A DNA stretch of 64,000 bases from Physcomitrium patens (Eukaryota; Streptophyta; Bryopsida; Funariales; Funariaceae), in NCBI RefSeq assembly GCF_000002425.4, contig NC_037271.1:12788514-12852513 (forward strand). The letters run 5' to 3'. The notes under the pieces are model-generated. The model was not told the DNA's origin. It saw nothing but the letters and a program-made list of their open reading frames with translations, and did no database searches. A program made the position numbers and the translations under genes. This document shows, piece by piece, positions 32,592 through 46,830 of this stretch. Numbering within the stretch: position 1 is the first letter of the stretch; each line of letters opens with the position of its first letter.

Positions 32592-35500
32592 TTATCCTGC
32601 TGCTGCTTGGCGCTTTGCAAGAGTAGCAGTGCATTGTGCCATTGTTCTCGAGGCGCGAGAAATTGAATCAGTCATGTAATAATTCTCAATGGCCTTCGGG
32701 AGAGGAGATGTTTCTAAGGCAGTAGTTGGTCTTGTGTTGAGATCAAGTGACCAACCTGTGACCAACTCAATTTCATCGATTCGCAACAAATTTGGAGCCA
32801 CTGCAAGCATCCGAGCTCTTAAACCATTTGCAGTATCATATGGGAGCGTCTTCCCTGCAATTTCTGAAAGAGCACGAATGATTTTCCAGTCATCACGAGC
32901 ATCCCCTACGGTGGGTACGGCTGGGCTTGTTTGCTGCGCCCGTCCTTCAACATTTTCGTATGTACCTTCCTTCTCTGTATATGCTGTACAAGGAAGGATC
33001 ACGTTTGCTCTGTACGCGCTGCGATCACCATGATGGCCTTGGTACACCACAAAAGCATCTTCCGGGATATCTGCAGGAGTCAAATCATCAGCTCCCAAAA
33101 GATACAAGAATTTTGCCTGTGCTTTTCCTGCCCTTGCACCTGGCACAAATCCAAGATCTCGTGCTGCTGCTTGAGAAGCGTTCAAAAGCAGAACATTAGC
33201 TCCAAACCAGTCGTCTCGAATTAGAGCACTTTGCTGCGCAATGATATCCAATGCGGACATAATCGCAGCCTTATCTGAGCGTTCCAATGCTCCACTACCT
33301 ACAATGACCACAGGCCTTTCCGCCGATGCCAACTCTGCACAAAATGGATGTCTTCCTTCCGCAATCTCCAAAAGTGTGTCAGTACTAACACCTAGGTGCT
33401 GGTGTGGATAGGTCAAATCAACCTCAGGACCTACAACAGCTACCTTCGTCTTGTTGAACCTTACTGCTTTTCTCAGCCTCGCATTGACCATAGGTGCCTC
33501 CCACCGAATCTGCGATCACATCAGCAATTAGCGAACAAAACTGAGGCACGGTACACATTCCGTAGGTACAGTACCACTTGTAGAAGAAACAGCGAGTTTC
33601 CTAAAACGAAGGAGGTTTAAGAAGTGAATTCAAGTCTAAGAAGCCAGGGCTGAGTTACCTGAGTTCCAACCAAGAGACAAACGTCTGCCTGCTCAAGAGC
33701 AGCAATGCCAGTGTTAAGCAAGAATCTTGATCTCAAGTCAGCGTCCGGAGAAGTGCCATCTCCTTCAGCCCAGAGGCGCTCACAACCCATTCTATTAAGA
33801 AAATCCTTCAGTGCCAACATGGACTCTGCATCGGCCAGCTTGCCAGCTACGCCTGCCATTTCCTCAGGTTTCACTTTATAAGCTGCTTCAGCAATAGCTT
33901 CAAGAGCATCTTTCCAAGAAGCTGCCTGTAACTGACCATCAGGACGGCGAATCATTGGCTCACTTAATCGTTGACGCTTGAGCCCATCATAACTGAATCT
34001 TGCTTTATCTCCAATCCACTCCTCATTAATATCCTGAACCAAAGTCAGCGAGTAAGGAAATATTAATACTAATAAGTTTATACTGTTGTAAGACATCAAC
34101 ACTGGCAAAGACACCACCAGTTCGAAGTGGCTGTCACACTCTCAGACCAAAAAATGATGAATTGATCAATCCTACTGCAAAACTTGGGAATGGAATGCCC
34201 CGAGTCCATGGTTTACATAAAAGAACCAATAAATAGTGGCTACGAAAGAGACCTCATGAAGCCGAGGAATGATCCGCATCACTTCCGGCCCACGGCTGTT
34301 AATCCGGATGTTCGACCCAACGGCATCCAAAACGTCAATACTCTCAGTCGCCTTAAGCTCCCACGGTCGTGCTGTGAATGCGTATGGTTTAGATGTCAAT
34401 GCACCAACAGGGCAGACATCAATTACATTGCCTGATAACTCGCTGGTCATCAAGTTCTCGACATATGTTCCAATCTCTTCACTTCCTCCACGTCCTAGTA
34501 CACCCAGATCCTCCACGCCAGCAATCTCCTTTGCAAACCTCACACACCTACAACAGGGCTCAATTACATAAATTCAATGAATTGCAGCATTTCACCCATA
34601 CCATGATGCTAGCTTTGCTATACAATAAAAATGCTAAGGCACAGATAGTCGCGAAACTATTAGTCACACTTCCAGAAAGAGCTATCTAAAATCCCTCAGG
34701 ATTCCACACTTTCAATCCAGCCCAAAAGAAAATTTGACGTCCTCCAGAACATGAAAAGTAGCTATTGTTCATTCCTAACACGCTTGGATAGCCACCTGAA
34801 CATAATGTGGAGTCTTTCAGCAAACTAATGATTCAAAAGACCTCTGTGATAAATAAATAAATAAATAAATAAATAAACTTGATCGTAGTTCTTGCAAACT
34901 TGTAACACAGTTCACTCCATGGATGGATAAAAGGACGTACTACCAGAAATCTTCCTAACCAAAACGACTGACCTGGTACATTGAATGCATCTTGTCATAA
35001 TGGTCTTCACGAGGGGTCCGAGATTCTTATCTAAGACAGATCTTTTTGTGTCGATAAAGCGGCCACGATCAGAACCAAACACCATAGATTGATCTTGAAG
35101 ATCACATTCTCCACCCTGATCGCAAATCGGGCAATCCAATGGATGGTTCATCAACAAAAACTCCATCACTCCCTCCCTTGCTTTCTTAGCCAGAGGTGTA
35201 CCGGTCTTAATTTTCATACCTATACGCAATTCAGCCATTCGACCTCTTAGTATCCCGCTTTTAGACACACCCCAAGTTATAAGAACCGCACGAATTGTAT
35301 GTCAAACAGCTTGCAACTGAGAAAAGAGGGTTACTAACTAATGGAATCAGACCTGGCAAAGCAGGCATGGCACATGAGGCCACAGGCTTGGGAGTCTTCT
35401 CGACCTCAACCAGACACATGCGGCAATTCCCTGCTATGGAGAGACGACTGTGATAGCAAAACCTAGGAATGGTCACCCCTCCCAGCTCACACGCCTGCAG

Positions 35501-35818
35501 CACAGTCATGCCCTTCGGCACTAGCACTGACTGTCCATCCACGCTCACTTCAATTGTCTCCACCTCCGGCTTCACGGGTTTCACTCTGTTCGAAGCTAGG
35601 GCAGCGCTCGTGGAATGGCGAATACTGCCCAGCGCGCTTCGCAATGGACTTTTCCCATCTGATTCCTTCTCCGCAGTTTGATGATGATGATGGCGAAGCA
35701 GATGCGACGTCACAGGTAAAGCTGCATCCGAAGCCCCTACTTGCCTCAAGCGGCTCTGAAACAAGGGAGTAGCTGCCTCCTGTAGCAGCTTCGCTGTCTG
35801 ACGTCCTCTACACCCCAT
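32592..35818 (-). CDS. NDUFS1: NADH-ubiquinone oxidoreductase 75 kDa subunit (complex I), five exons
   Basis: Electron-input subunit of mitochondrial complex I, in the matrix arm. Exons on the minus strand: 35353-35818, 34973-35219, 34253-34547, 33659-34033, 32592-33509. All four introns are GT-AG (133, 425, 219, 149 bases) and the joined frame of 766 codons has no stop. An Arg/Ser-rich presequence of about 85 residues suits mitochondrial import. Cluster ligands are all present: Cys121, 132, 135, 149 (2Fe-2S), His181 with Cys185, 188, 194 (4Fe-4S), and Cys233, 236, 239, 283 (4Fe-4S). The molybdopterin-oxidoreductase-like domain follows. Family proteins are about 730-750 residues, so the length fits. 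A polyadenylation-like AATAAA lies at 32551-32556, about 36 bases past the stop. Intact among decayed transposons, so surely under selection. Confidence 0.96.
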
Positions 35819-36300
35819 TCTCTTCCCGCTCGCCTCTTCCCAATCCTATTCTTCAAACCCTCGCAGACTGAACCTCCTTTTCACGAGCTTTCAGCTTGTG
35901 CACCGATCCGCCTTGTTACAAAGCAACTACAAAAACCCCAAGGCTCCTGTTGGTGCGACACAGGGCAGGCTGCGTCAGAGCTGCCCCGCCATCAGCATGA
36001 CAAAACTCTCTTCAATCCCTTGGAAATTGAATTGTAGAAAACCCTAAAAGAATGCAGAGCTCTGATGCGGGGAAGCCTTTGCAACTCCCCCACATTGTGC
36101 GTCCACGCCCACCAGACCCGGACTCTGCACGCGGTCATATCACCGCAAATCGCATCACCGTCTTCCCTCCGACTTCAAGGTGGCCACACGTATCTCCGCG
36201 GTGTAGAGAACTCGTTCCCATGCGGCGTACTTTTTCACTTTTTTGTTCCCATACGTGAGGAACATCGCAGTGTGGCAAACTCAAACTGTTGTTTATTTGC
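35819..36300 (-). promoter_or_regulatory. Probable promoter and 5' UTR region of NDUFS1
   Basis: GC-rich for this window, between the NDUFS1 start and abrupt AT-rich DNA at about 36300. Short frames at 36052-36304 on the plus strand are not recognised and are probably by-products of the composition. No TATA box or specific element can be named. Confidence 0.4.
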
Positions 36301-36632
36301 TTGATTACGTGCTAGCTGAATTTAGAATTTGCACTTATTTCATGTTATCCTCAAAAATGTTTAAGAAAATTTTAGTTTTAGACTTCGAACAAGAGATTTT
36401 TTAAAAAAATTAACTACGTTTTGATAGTCAAGGTTTTTTTTTCAAAACTTCTTATTTTGAATTATCGTACACCAATCAACAACCTTCTCAACAAAAAAAT
36501 AAATATGTATATTAATATGTAAATATTAAATAATATAATAATTTAAGAAAAATAGTTTTAGTATTATGTATGTTAAAAAACTATAATACTTATTGAGATT
36601 ATTTAAAAAAGTATCATTAAAATTAAATTTAT

Positions 36633-36671
<39 letters not shown>

Positions 36672-39600
36672 ATTACTTTGATGATTTGTAGCTAATAAGT
36701 ATTTTTTTAAAAAAAATATATGTTAAATAAACCGTAAATATTTTTGTGAATTTTTCCTAAGACAGATCTTATATTAACTTAGGTGGCAAGTTATATAAAA
36801 CTTAGGAATTGAATTTATGGCCTCACAAGTAATACATACATAAAAAAGTGCTAATATTATTTTAAAATTTAGCAAGTTTTTTCTTTTATTTTTTTAATCT
36901 TATGCTTCAGAAAATTATATCGTCTAAATTTAGTTCTTAAAAATCATATAATATTGCAGTGTAACTTTTTTTTATCATTTAAAAAAATTATAAAAATCTA
37001 TCCACAAAATTAGACATATTTAGTTTTTTTTATTATATAAATCCTAATGAAATTAATGCTGCAATTTAGCCTCATCGAAAGCATGATCTAAAGGGAAAAA
37101 AATTCTTTGATTATCATGGAATTTTTTAAGGATAAAGATCATCTATATTTAAATTGATATTATTTTTTATATTATTCTATAATTAAAAAGTTCAGAATTA
37201 TACGATGAGAATTCAAACAAAATTGATAAAGTTAGTAGAAATGTAACAACGTTTTTAGATCCAAATTGCCATAAATAAGCAAGCTACTTTCTTAAAACAA
37301 CGTTTTTTCAACCATACATAATTTTACTTAAAAAATTAATATGCTTTCCTGTTTAAAACATTTAATATACTGAAATTTAAACTAAAAATTCTTACATAAA
37401 TAGATATTTATTTACTTGGTTTACTAATTTTATTATAAGAATTTGATACTATAATCACATTTAGGTTTTATACTATAATAGTATAGAAAAGTATTTTCTA
37501 ATACTATTCGTAAATTATTATAGTTATATATTATAAAAGATTCATAAAATTTTGTTATTTCTACATTTTAAACTTTATTTCTTTTAAAACTCAATTTACT
37601 TCTTATTTTTCTTAAGTAAAGGTAATAATTACAATTTTGGCCATTTAAGAGAAATTTTAACTTTGGGATGTATTCTAAGCTGATGAAAAAAATAATAATA
37701 CTTAAGTTAATTAATAAAAAATAATAATAATAAATTAAATTAAGTCTTTGAATAAACCAACTTCTTATAACAAAAGACAATGTGTTTCTTAATTTAATTC
37801 TTTCTCTATTTACACATATTTTTTTTATTTCGATTTTATAATTTAAATTCATGCCAAATCATTGGAAAGAGTTGTGATTATAATTTTGAATTTAAATGAT
37901 TCCTAAGTTTAAAGTAGTTACCTTTTAAAATGATTTTGGATCATGCTTGTATCCATGTTTTTTATAAACATTTTTTTTTTTTTTTTTTTTTTTGGCAAGA
38001 GTATCTATTATTATTATTATGTACTCTTTTAAGTTGATTTTTGTAAACTTGATGCTTTTTTTTGCTTGTTTGTTTGATTATATTGTCGAAACCCTCTCTT
38101 TATTAGAACTACAAGAAGTCTACTTCCTTTCAAGCATCTTTATTGCATCAACATCTTTATTGTTAATTTTTCAAAAAAATAAATTTTCAACAATTTTATT
38201 GTCTTAGATCATTGGAGCTCTTTCTATCTTTTTTAAATCTTAGATTAATATCAAAGAATTTATAATATTTATTTTTTTACTTTCTAAGGACAATTTCAAC
38301 TTCTATTTATTATAAGGTCTTTGCTTGACTAAACCATAGTCTCTCTCTCTTATTTCTTGTTATCTCATTTTACTATAATATCAAATTTTCAAAAAACAAC
38401 ATATTATGTTATTTCTTATCAAATTATCACAAACATTTTGATCAAATATTCACAAAATTAAACTCAAAAACTTGAATATCCCCTCCTCACTAGCTTCTAA
38501 TCCATACCAACCCACCAAAGCAATCTAAACACACTACACATTAGTTCAAAGTATTCTACTAATGTGTAATTTTAATTTGGCACTCACACCCAATTCTTTA
38601 ATAGAACTAGTATTGAATTACTTTAAACCATGTCATGCCCCTAAACCATCTTGTATACTTTATCAGAAGTTGCCTTTGCACAAATCCAAAAATAATCATT
38701 CTTCATGTTGAAAGATTTTAAGTCTGTTCCAAATCCATCAACTATTGGCAAACTTTACAATGAAGTTGGTGGTTTAGTTTGATTGAGGTGGTGGTTTAAT
38801 GTATTTTAATGGGCAATTTTGGCCAAGTGTATGAGTTGGTTTAGGGAGTCATAGTGTAAAAACCCTTTGAAATTTTATATCAATTAAACCACTACTCCTT
38901 TTGTGATTTTTCCCTTTGTAGCATATCAGAACCTTATTTCTCCACCAATTTTTTTCCCTCCCCCCTCCCGAGATAGCTGGAAAACTTAAGTTGACGGTTT
39001 GAGGTATTCTGACATTAAATGAGTTTCCAAGATCCCAGCTTTGTGCTGCCACCCAACTGCTCTTTCCAGCACTTGCTATGGCAAGCTACATTGCTTTAAT
39101 CCAGGTACTCCAAAACAAGAGAGAAAAGTGACAACTCAGCAACGGGGAGTGGATGCAGCTCCTCGCACAGAGATGAGCTCGGAAAGCCACATCTCCTTTT
39201 GAAGCTGTGTAAAGTGAGTTTGTCATTCCTTTTTCCTGATGAGGTCGTTGCAGACTGGTCTTGACAATGGCCATAAGATAGGTGGAGTCTAATAACAGCT
39301 TTATGTTCTTTTGAAAGGGAGGGTACTTCGGCAACAGAAACAAGAAATAGCAAAAAAAAGCATCACATCAATGTGCTTGTGTGGATGGAGGTACAACTTG
39401 CGGCATGTATGAGAGCACAAGAGAATCGAGGCTTGGATAACCTTTTTTCATATATCAGATGAGATTGGGGCCAAGCTTGGAGGGATCTGAGGTGTATTGC
39501 CTCAAGTTGTATTCCATGTAACGAATGCGAAACACCTGTTTCTTCGTAACTTTACCCACCCAAACTGTCAACATTTGCCTTTAATAGTCTCGTCTTTTGC

Positions 39601-39720
39601 CGTAGTGTTTGATGGTTCCAGTGCTTACGGCCCTGAGCGCCAGCTATACTTTTAGTTTTTTGGAAATGGGAATGGAATGTGGCAATGGAAACATATCCAT
39701 CTTCTCCACAAGACAGGGAT
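36301..39720. other. AT-rich intergenic DNA
   Basis: No gene recognised. It contains an (AT)n tract at 36636-36667 and a T run at about 37971-37994. From about 38850 to 39720 composition becomes more balanced, but frames stay short (at most 85 codons, on overlapping frames) and none resembles a known protein. Confidence 0.55.
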
Positions 39721-40099
39721 TGTTGGGCACATTGGTGGTCCAGTTGAGAAGTGTGTGCTCCAGCTAGAGCTCCGTTCGATTCTATGTATATTGGATGCGA
39801 AGTTCTTTGTAGCCATGGCCTACCGTCGTAACTGTTTGATGAGACGCCCTGCGGCCTATATTGATATTGATCTAGGTATCAATCTAGGACTAGGGTATAC
39901 ACTCCAACCAGGTATTGCTTTGGTGTGTAAGACCCTGCGACTGTAAGATTCGCAGGCTATTATTGTAATAGGCACCTACTCAGCGGGCCTGTAATGGTGT
40001 TAATCTGATGTTCAAATTACCGAGCTTTTGTATATATCACTGTGTGATTCTCTTTGTCGTGCAATGATTATTAGTTGGTCAGTGATGCTCCAGCGAACA
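39721..40099 (+). repeat. Copia 5' LTR
   Basis: About 379 bp starting TGTTGGGC and ending GCGAACA, just before a tRNA-Met primer site. No partner LTR is in the window, so the left edge rests on the TGTT/AACA ends and is less certain than the right edge. Confidence 0.6.
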
Positions 40100-40110
40100 T
40101 GGTATCAGAG
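40100..40110 (+). promoter_or_regulatory. Copia primer-binding site for initiator tRNA-Met
   Basis: TGGTATCAGAG, the standard plant copia site, directly after the LTR end. Confidence 0.9.
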
Positions 40111-40188
40111 TGAACTAAGGGAGAGAGCGAGTAGCGACGCATGCAGTGTCAGTGCAAGTGAGAACCGCGAAAGAGCATAAATACAGGA

Positions 40189-41218
40189 ATGGGAATGATG
40201 GACTCAATTATTTTGCAATCGAGAATGTTGGCAGGACCAAAGAATTATAAATCTTGGAGGAGCACCATCCAAAGTGTGCTGGAGAGGGAAGATTTGTGGG
40301 AAGTGGTTGCTTCGATGAATACATCACCGCGAAGCTCAACGTCAATTTACAGTGACTCAACTTCAGAGACAACCACGACGGAACATGAGGAAGGAGGAAG
40401 CAAAGAAAGAAGTGCGGAAGAACCCAGTCGCCTCAATTCAGGGACAACAACATTTTAGGATAAAAAACTCATCCATAAGAGGAAGACGAGGGCAATGGGA
40501 TTTCTTCGACTATCCTTGACCGATATGGTAAAATCATACGTATTCAACACTTCTGACTCAGCTGTTGCATAGAAAATTTTAGCTTGAGTATATTCTACAC
40601 ACACCATAGCGGATGTAATGAACACACTCGATAGTTGGGAGAATTTGAAAATGAAGGAGGATATGGTAGTGTCAGAATTCATGAAAATTGTGTACGACTT
40701 ACTGAATGACCTTAGGGAAATCAACGAGTTACCATCCAACACCGTGATTGTACATAAAATCCTTAAGAACCTACCCATGAAATACGAGACTTTTGTAAGA
40801 ATGCTGCAAAACGAGAAGGAGACTCCATCGCTTGCAAGTTTAGCAAGCAGGTTGTACATGGAGGAAACCAAAATGAGGCTTCGGAACGAACCCAATGAAG
40901 AAGCATTAGGACTCCGCATTAGAAATGTATTGCGGGAAAAACACAGACAGTATGTAGGCTCTAGATCGACGAATTTTTCCATTAACACAGGGCCTCGAAG
41001 ACAATTTCCGCACCAACGATCTGTATACAGACCATTTGGTGAACGTCAGGAGATAAATGAAATTTTATATCACCGGTGTGGCAAACCGGGGCACATAGCC
41101 AGTAACTGTCATGCCCAAGAACCAACATTTTTGAATCGTCAACAACAGAGAGTGAACCATGTAAAAGATCAATCGGAAGAACTATATCCCACCTCAACTG
41201 AGATCCAGAACTCATTAT
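40189..41218 (+). pseudogene. Copia gag
   Basis: ATG at 40189 (M-G-M-M-D-S-I-I-L). The N-terminal region has L-A-G-P-K-N-Y-K-S-W, typical of copia gag. It is broken by TAG at 40456, with further stops and a shift near 40560, then open from 40618 (N-T-L-D-S-W-E-N-L-K-M-K-E). The zinc knuckle is altered: H-R-C-G-K-P-G-H-I-A-S-N-C near 41070-41110 lacks its first cysteine, where C-x2-C is expected. Gag ends near 41218. Confidence 0.85.
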
Positions 41219-41229
41219 AAGTACTTTCT

Positions 41230-42579
41230 ATGGCTTCTTCATCAGACAAGGATTGAATTATAGATAGCGGAGCCTCGAAGCACTTCTCTGGCGATCAAGA
41301 AATATTTTCGAAACTAAAAAAACCACATCACCAGCACATTGTAGCTACGGCCGATGGTAGAACCCATGCGGTGCAAGGCCGAGGCGATGTACACTTTCTG
41401 AATACTGATGATGAAGTAAAGCTCAGTAGCGTTCAGTGTGTACCTGGGTTAAATAGAATATCGTTTCAGTGGGTCAATACGTGCGTAACAATAATCAAAT
41501 CTTGATTTTCGTAAAGGATAAATGTATGGCAGTATCGGATCCCAATCCTCGGAAATTCACCACTCTAGACTATTGGGACACAAAAACTCGTCTCTACAAG
41601 CTTAATCTGGATAACTGATCTAGATCAAAACCCTCTAATCAGCACAAAATTGCAAATCATAAAGTATCACAGCCAAAACTGTCGGCTGTGATCTAGAAAT
41701 TGCACATAGCGAAAGTTGCCTCAAAACAGCATATTGCTGTTGAATCAACAATCAATGATGAGAGACCGAATTCATTACAGCCAACAGTCGGCCGTAGCAT
41801 CGAGTCCACATTCAGTGTCTTAATCTGTGCCAGCCGCCCAATATAGAATCTGATCTATATTTATGGCACTATCGCTTTGGGTTGATAATGGAGACATACC
41901 AAAAGTCAAAACTACGTACATCCCATGTCAACATTGCCTAGAAGGAAAACAAAAAAGAATTCAAATACCAAAAGAGGGAGCAACTGGATCAATGGAGATA
42001 TTAAACCTAATACATGCTGACTTACGCGGACTACTACCGGTTATACCACTATCAGGTACGAGATACTTCCTTCTCTTTGTTGATGATTGTTAAAGAAAAA
42101 TGTGGATTTATCTTCTCGAAATCAAAATCAAGATACAAACCTTGAGCAAGTTTGTAGAATTCAAGGCAATGATAGAAAAACAAATGGGAAGATTTATCAA
42201 AAGATTGAGAACAAATACTGGTAATACAATTTACGCAGCCTTACACATCCCAACAAAATGGAGTTGTAGAAAGACATAATAGATCTATTATAAACAAAAA
42301 CATGATGCATGATATTGTCAGAGAAACTGTTAACGCAGCAAAAAGCTTAAAGCAGCAAAAACTATTGTATATTTATTAAATAGACTGCCTACAAAGGTAA
42401 ATGACTCAAATAAATCACCAAAAGAAATGTTCTTAAGTATTAAACCTTGACTATCTCATCTAAATGTTTTTGGATGCCTAATACATGTACATATCAAAAA
42501 TCAATCAAGAAACAAATTACAACCATGATCAATCATGGACAGCTTTGTAGATTATGACAAACAATAAAAAAAAGCTATC

Positions 42580-42615
<36 letters not shown>

Positions 42616-43259
42616 TCTCAAGAAAATAGCTAATTTTTAAGATGTGATATTTGAAGAAAATTTGTTCATGAATTACTACACCTCATCTTAAAGTAAAAAA
42701 TTCATGCAAGTTACAAAGATATATCAAAATTTAGATATTATTACAAGCAAGGACATGAACGATCAAATGACCAAAAATCAAATCTCATATAATCAACACA
42801 ACAAGAAAAAAAACACCAAGGGTGTCTATTATAAAATCATGTATAGATATGAAATTCTATAGATTGTTAACTTAATGAGGAATCACTACTTGATTCTACA
42901 ACAATCAATTTCTTTAGATCTTGACATCACTATAACCATAATCAACACAAACCAATACATCTCTAATGGCAAAAGACTTGAAATTTAAGTTAAGATGATA
43001 CATCAAGATGAATCATCTTCTTTAATAACATCTTTATCAGGGAGCACAAAAAACTACTTACTAGTTATAAACTACACTATAGGCATAGAAGTGGATGAAT
43101 GACCCACTTCAAAAATCCACAATGATGTTTTTTTAATTGAATTAGAAGAATTACCAAATCATGGAACCAACATAATATGGCCTATTTCAACCACAACAAG
43201 GATTAATAGACAAATAAAAATTCCAATATGGATGAGAGATTATTTTGTAAGATTAAAAA
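41230..43259 (+). pseudogene. Copia protease and integrase
   Basis: Protease motif I-I-D-S-G-A-S-K-H-F near 41258-41287. Integrase from 41863: C-x2-C in C-Q-H-C-L-E-G-K, then L-I-H-A-D-L-R-G-L-L (first Asp), F-V-D-D, and further on A-A-K-T-I-V-Y-L-L-N-R-L-P-T-K near 42355-42400 and L-N-V-F-G-C-L near 42460. Many stops after 42090. A (TA)n tract at 42583-42612 interrupts the end. The segment stops at the A3 LTR. Confidence 0.8.
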
Positions 43260-43603
43260 CGTCATGGATATATATATTCTAGTAAATACCTATATGATTA
43301 AGTAGAAATAAATAAAAGTAGATAAAAGTAAATTAATTTCATAATATCTTCTAAAGTAGCTTCTTAAAAGCTTCACAGATGCTGCTTTGACTTTACATGT
43401 GTTTGTAGTTAATTGGTAGGCTAGAAATTTAGTTAACAAGTTAATTATGTATTGGTAGCTTGTAGAATAAGCTAACTATATGGCATACATATAGAAAATT
43501 TTTCTTGAAAGTTAAGATACGTATCTTGCAAAATCAGCATGTATTGGAGGTCTTATAGGACATTACCACATAGCTACTAGTTAAGAGTATATATAGATAC
43601 AAC
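43260..43603 (+). repeat. A3 5' LTR, 3' truncated
   Basis: Matches the first 345 or so bases of the A LTR up to and including the TATA region (agtatatata near 43588), then jumps to gag sequence. Confidence 0.8.
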
Positions 43604-46600
43604 CACAAAATGAGAAGCATGATTGGCAAAGAAGATAATGTATTGAAAAACGAGTTTCTTCAACTATAATAGGAACCATACAACTAGAATCTTGCGTAAC
43701 TCCTAGTAAAGGTCATATTCTTTCTTTAGACCTTTTATCTTGTTTTATAATAGAAGTTCATTTAGAACCAAAAAATCACAAAGTCTTAGCTTCATTAAAT
43801 TTAAGAGCCTCATCATATTTTATAAATGAAGATTTTGTCACAAAATAAGAGATATTCTTAATCAAAAAATTAAACTTATATACGTAGAAGTCATAGATAG
43901 TTGTTTGCTATCTTTTGGAGATGTTATGTATGAGACTATTTCTTTAGATGTAGCAATTAAAGAACATAATAGCATAGTAATATTTAATGTAATAAGATCT
44001 TTATTTAATTTGATTATTTTAGGATTATCTTCATTAAAAAAATATAATCTTCAAATAGATTAAATTTCTTGTAATCTTATTTTTTTCTATAGTTTAACTC
44101 AAAATCTCGTTAGTGAAGTAAAAATACATAAGTCTAGTACATCCAAACTCTTATTGGTAGGTGCAAGAAATTTTGTACATACTATAAAAAATATTATCTT
44201 TTGCTTTATATGCCATGCCCATTTTTGATGGTGAAAAGATGTCAAGTGATATTCCTAGGTAGTATGAAGATTTTCAAGATATTTTTGAAAAAAAGAATGT
44301 AGATATGTTTCCAAAATATCATCTTTATGATTGTTCCATCAATCTTCATGAAAGATCTCAACTACTATTTGGGCCAATCTATAGCCTATCACAAAATGAG
44401 TTGATTACACTCAATGAATGTATTAATGAGAACTTAGCTAAGAATTTTATACATCATTTTAAATCTCCAATCGAGGCTCATACTTTATTTTTGAAGAAAA
44501 AAGATGGATTTCTATGGATATGTATGGACTATCGACGACTCAATAAGATCACCATCAAGAAATAAATATCTTCTATCTTTGATTTTAAGACTTGTTGATC
44601 AATTGAATCAAGTAAAGTTTTATATAAAAATAGATCTAAAAGAAAAATATAATCTAGTATGTATTAAAAGAAGAGATGAATAAAAAACTATATTTTGAAT
44701 TAGGCATAGATATTTTAAATATAATATTATACCTTTTAGACTCATGAATGCACCAGCTACTTTTCAACATCTAATGAATGATGTCTTTTGTGAATTTTTT
44801 GATGATTTTATCATTTATTATTTAGACGATATCTAAATCTACTCTAAAAACATAGAAGAACATGAAGTTTATATTCATCAAGTATTACAAAAACTTAAAT
44901 ATGTAGAATTATATGCAAAGTTAAAAAAGTGTATATTCTATATTACTCAAGTTGACTTTTTAGGATACATTATTTCCATTGAAGGGCTAGTAATGGATCT
45001 AAAGAAGGTTCAAATTATCATAGATTAAATTATGAGATCTATGAAAAAGAACTCATTGCAATTGTAGATTCATTTTAAGAATGGCATCATTATTTAGAAG
45101 GTGCCTTGAGTCTAGTCACTATATATATAAATCACAAGAACCTCAAGTATTTCATGTCAATACGTATTTTGAATCATTCCTAAGCTTAATGGAGCATGTC
45201 TTTATTAAGATTTGATTTCAAGGCCACTTATCGACTTGAAAAACAATAAAATTTGTCAAATATCTTTTCTAAATATTCTTATCTTATATAAAAAGAAAGA
45301 GATGCATTTTTTTATCAACAAAGAATGATTCTCTTAAAGTCAAAGTATTTTCACCTTCAAGAAATAAAATCAACATTAATTATTGATTCAACCTTTTTCG
45401 AGCAAATTCAATCAAGTATGTCCTCTCAACCTCTTATCTATGATGTCAAGAATAATTCTTCTAAGTCTCATGATACTTCCAAATTTGAATTCAAAAACAA
45501 CTTATTTTATTTCAAAAGACAATTATACATTGCAAAAGATGGGATACAATTATGTATTCTTCAAATTCATCATGATTTTTCAGCAGTCGAGCATTTTAGA
45601 TACAATAAGACTTTGGAGCTAATATCAAGAGATTTTTAATGGCCTCAAATGTAGAAGGCAATCAAAGACTTTGTACAATCATGTGATATTTGTTCAAGAT
45701 CCAAAACTCCTTGTTATCAACCTTATGGACTTCTTCAGCCATTACTTATTTTAAAACAACCACGATCTTTTATTTCTATGGATTTTATCATGGATCTTCC
45801 AGTCTTAAGTTTGTATGATTCTATATTCATCGTAGTAGATCATTTTATCAAGATGATATATTTTTTATTATGTACAAAATATATCACAAGTAAAAAAATG
45901 GCTAAATTTTTTCTTTATAACATCTATCACTATCATGGATTGCCTAAAGATATTATATTGGATAAGGGGACTCAATTTATATCAAGATTTTAGAGAATCT
46001 TTTTCAAGATTTTAAAGGTGGATATAAAGCTCTTTTTGACTTCTTATCTTCAAATTAATGGGCAAAAAAAAACAAGTGAATGAAGTTTTGGACCAACACT
46101 TGAGGTGTACGATCAACTATCATCAAGATGAACAACTCTTTTACCATTAACAAAGTTTACATATAATAATTTGATACATTCTTTTATTTAAAAAATACCT
46201 ATCTTTACTAATTATAGTTATTATTCATAACTAATGCTTTTGACTTTTCAAAAGTTAATAATCCTATGACAAAAGATTTGACAAATTATTTGTCAAAGCT
46301 ACATGCAATAATGAAGGTGTAGTTAAAGGGAGCTCAAGAACAACAAAAGATTAATACAAATGCCTATAGTAAGGAACAACCATAATTCAATATAAGTGAC
46401 AAGGTATGGTTACTTTGTCAAAATATGAAGACTACTTATCTTTATGATAAGTCGGACTATTATAGGCTTAGACCTTTTTCTACTAGTGAACAAGTTTATT
46501 CTATTGCTTAATAATTATATCTATTAGAGTATATGAAAATCTACTCCATATTTCACATGTCTCTTCTTGAGCCATATAAGATAATAAATATCTCGAGAAG

Positions 46601-46830
46601 AAGACAAATGCCACCTCTTCTTATAGTAGCGGATAATAATTAAGAGTACAAAGTAGAAGAAGTCTTAAATTCAAAGTAGTGCCAAAATAGATTAAAATAT
46701 CTTGTTCATTGGTATGAATATAATATTAGAAAATATTCATAGAAGCCAGCAAAAAATCTTGTAAATACAGCAAAGAGAGTTGAAGCTTTTTATCAACAAC
46801 ATCCATTAAAACCAAGATGAAGAATAACAA
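43604..46830 (+). pseudogene. A3 gag end and pol
   Basis: Gag tail 43604-43670. Protease follows with heavy decay. RT has an open stretch at 44305-44565 and Y-L-D-D near 44818-44829, and is then deleted from the RT thumb (about 45027) into RNase H (Y-E-I-Y-E-K-E-L). The integrase has M-D-F-I-M-D-L-P at 45778, L-D-K-G-T-Q-F near 45958, and a decayed third site. A chromodomain lies near 46640-46815. Confidence 0.8.

Noticed and set aside
32689..33224. Plus-strand frames of 90-114 codons
   Set aside because: They are antisense to exon 5 of NDUFS1, which is clearly the real gene.
34858..34877. (AAAT)n run as a feature of NDUFS1 splicing
   Set aside because: A plain microsatellite within intron 2. 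The splice sites are elsewhere and intact.
41669..41690. Inverted repeat cacagcc/ggctgtg as a regulatory hairpin or terminator
   Set aside because: Short, within decayed copia coding sequence, and not repeated in a way that suggests function.
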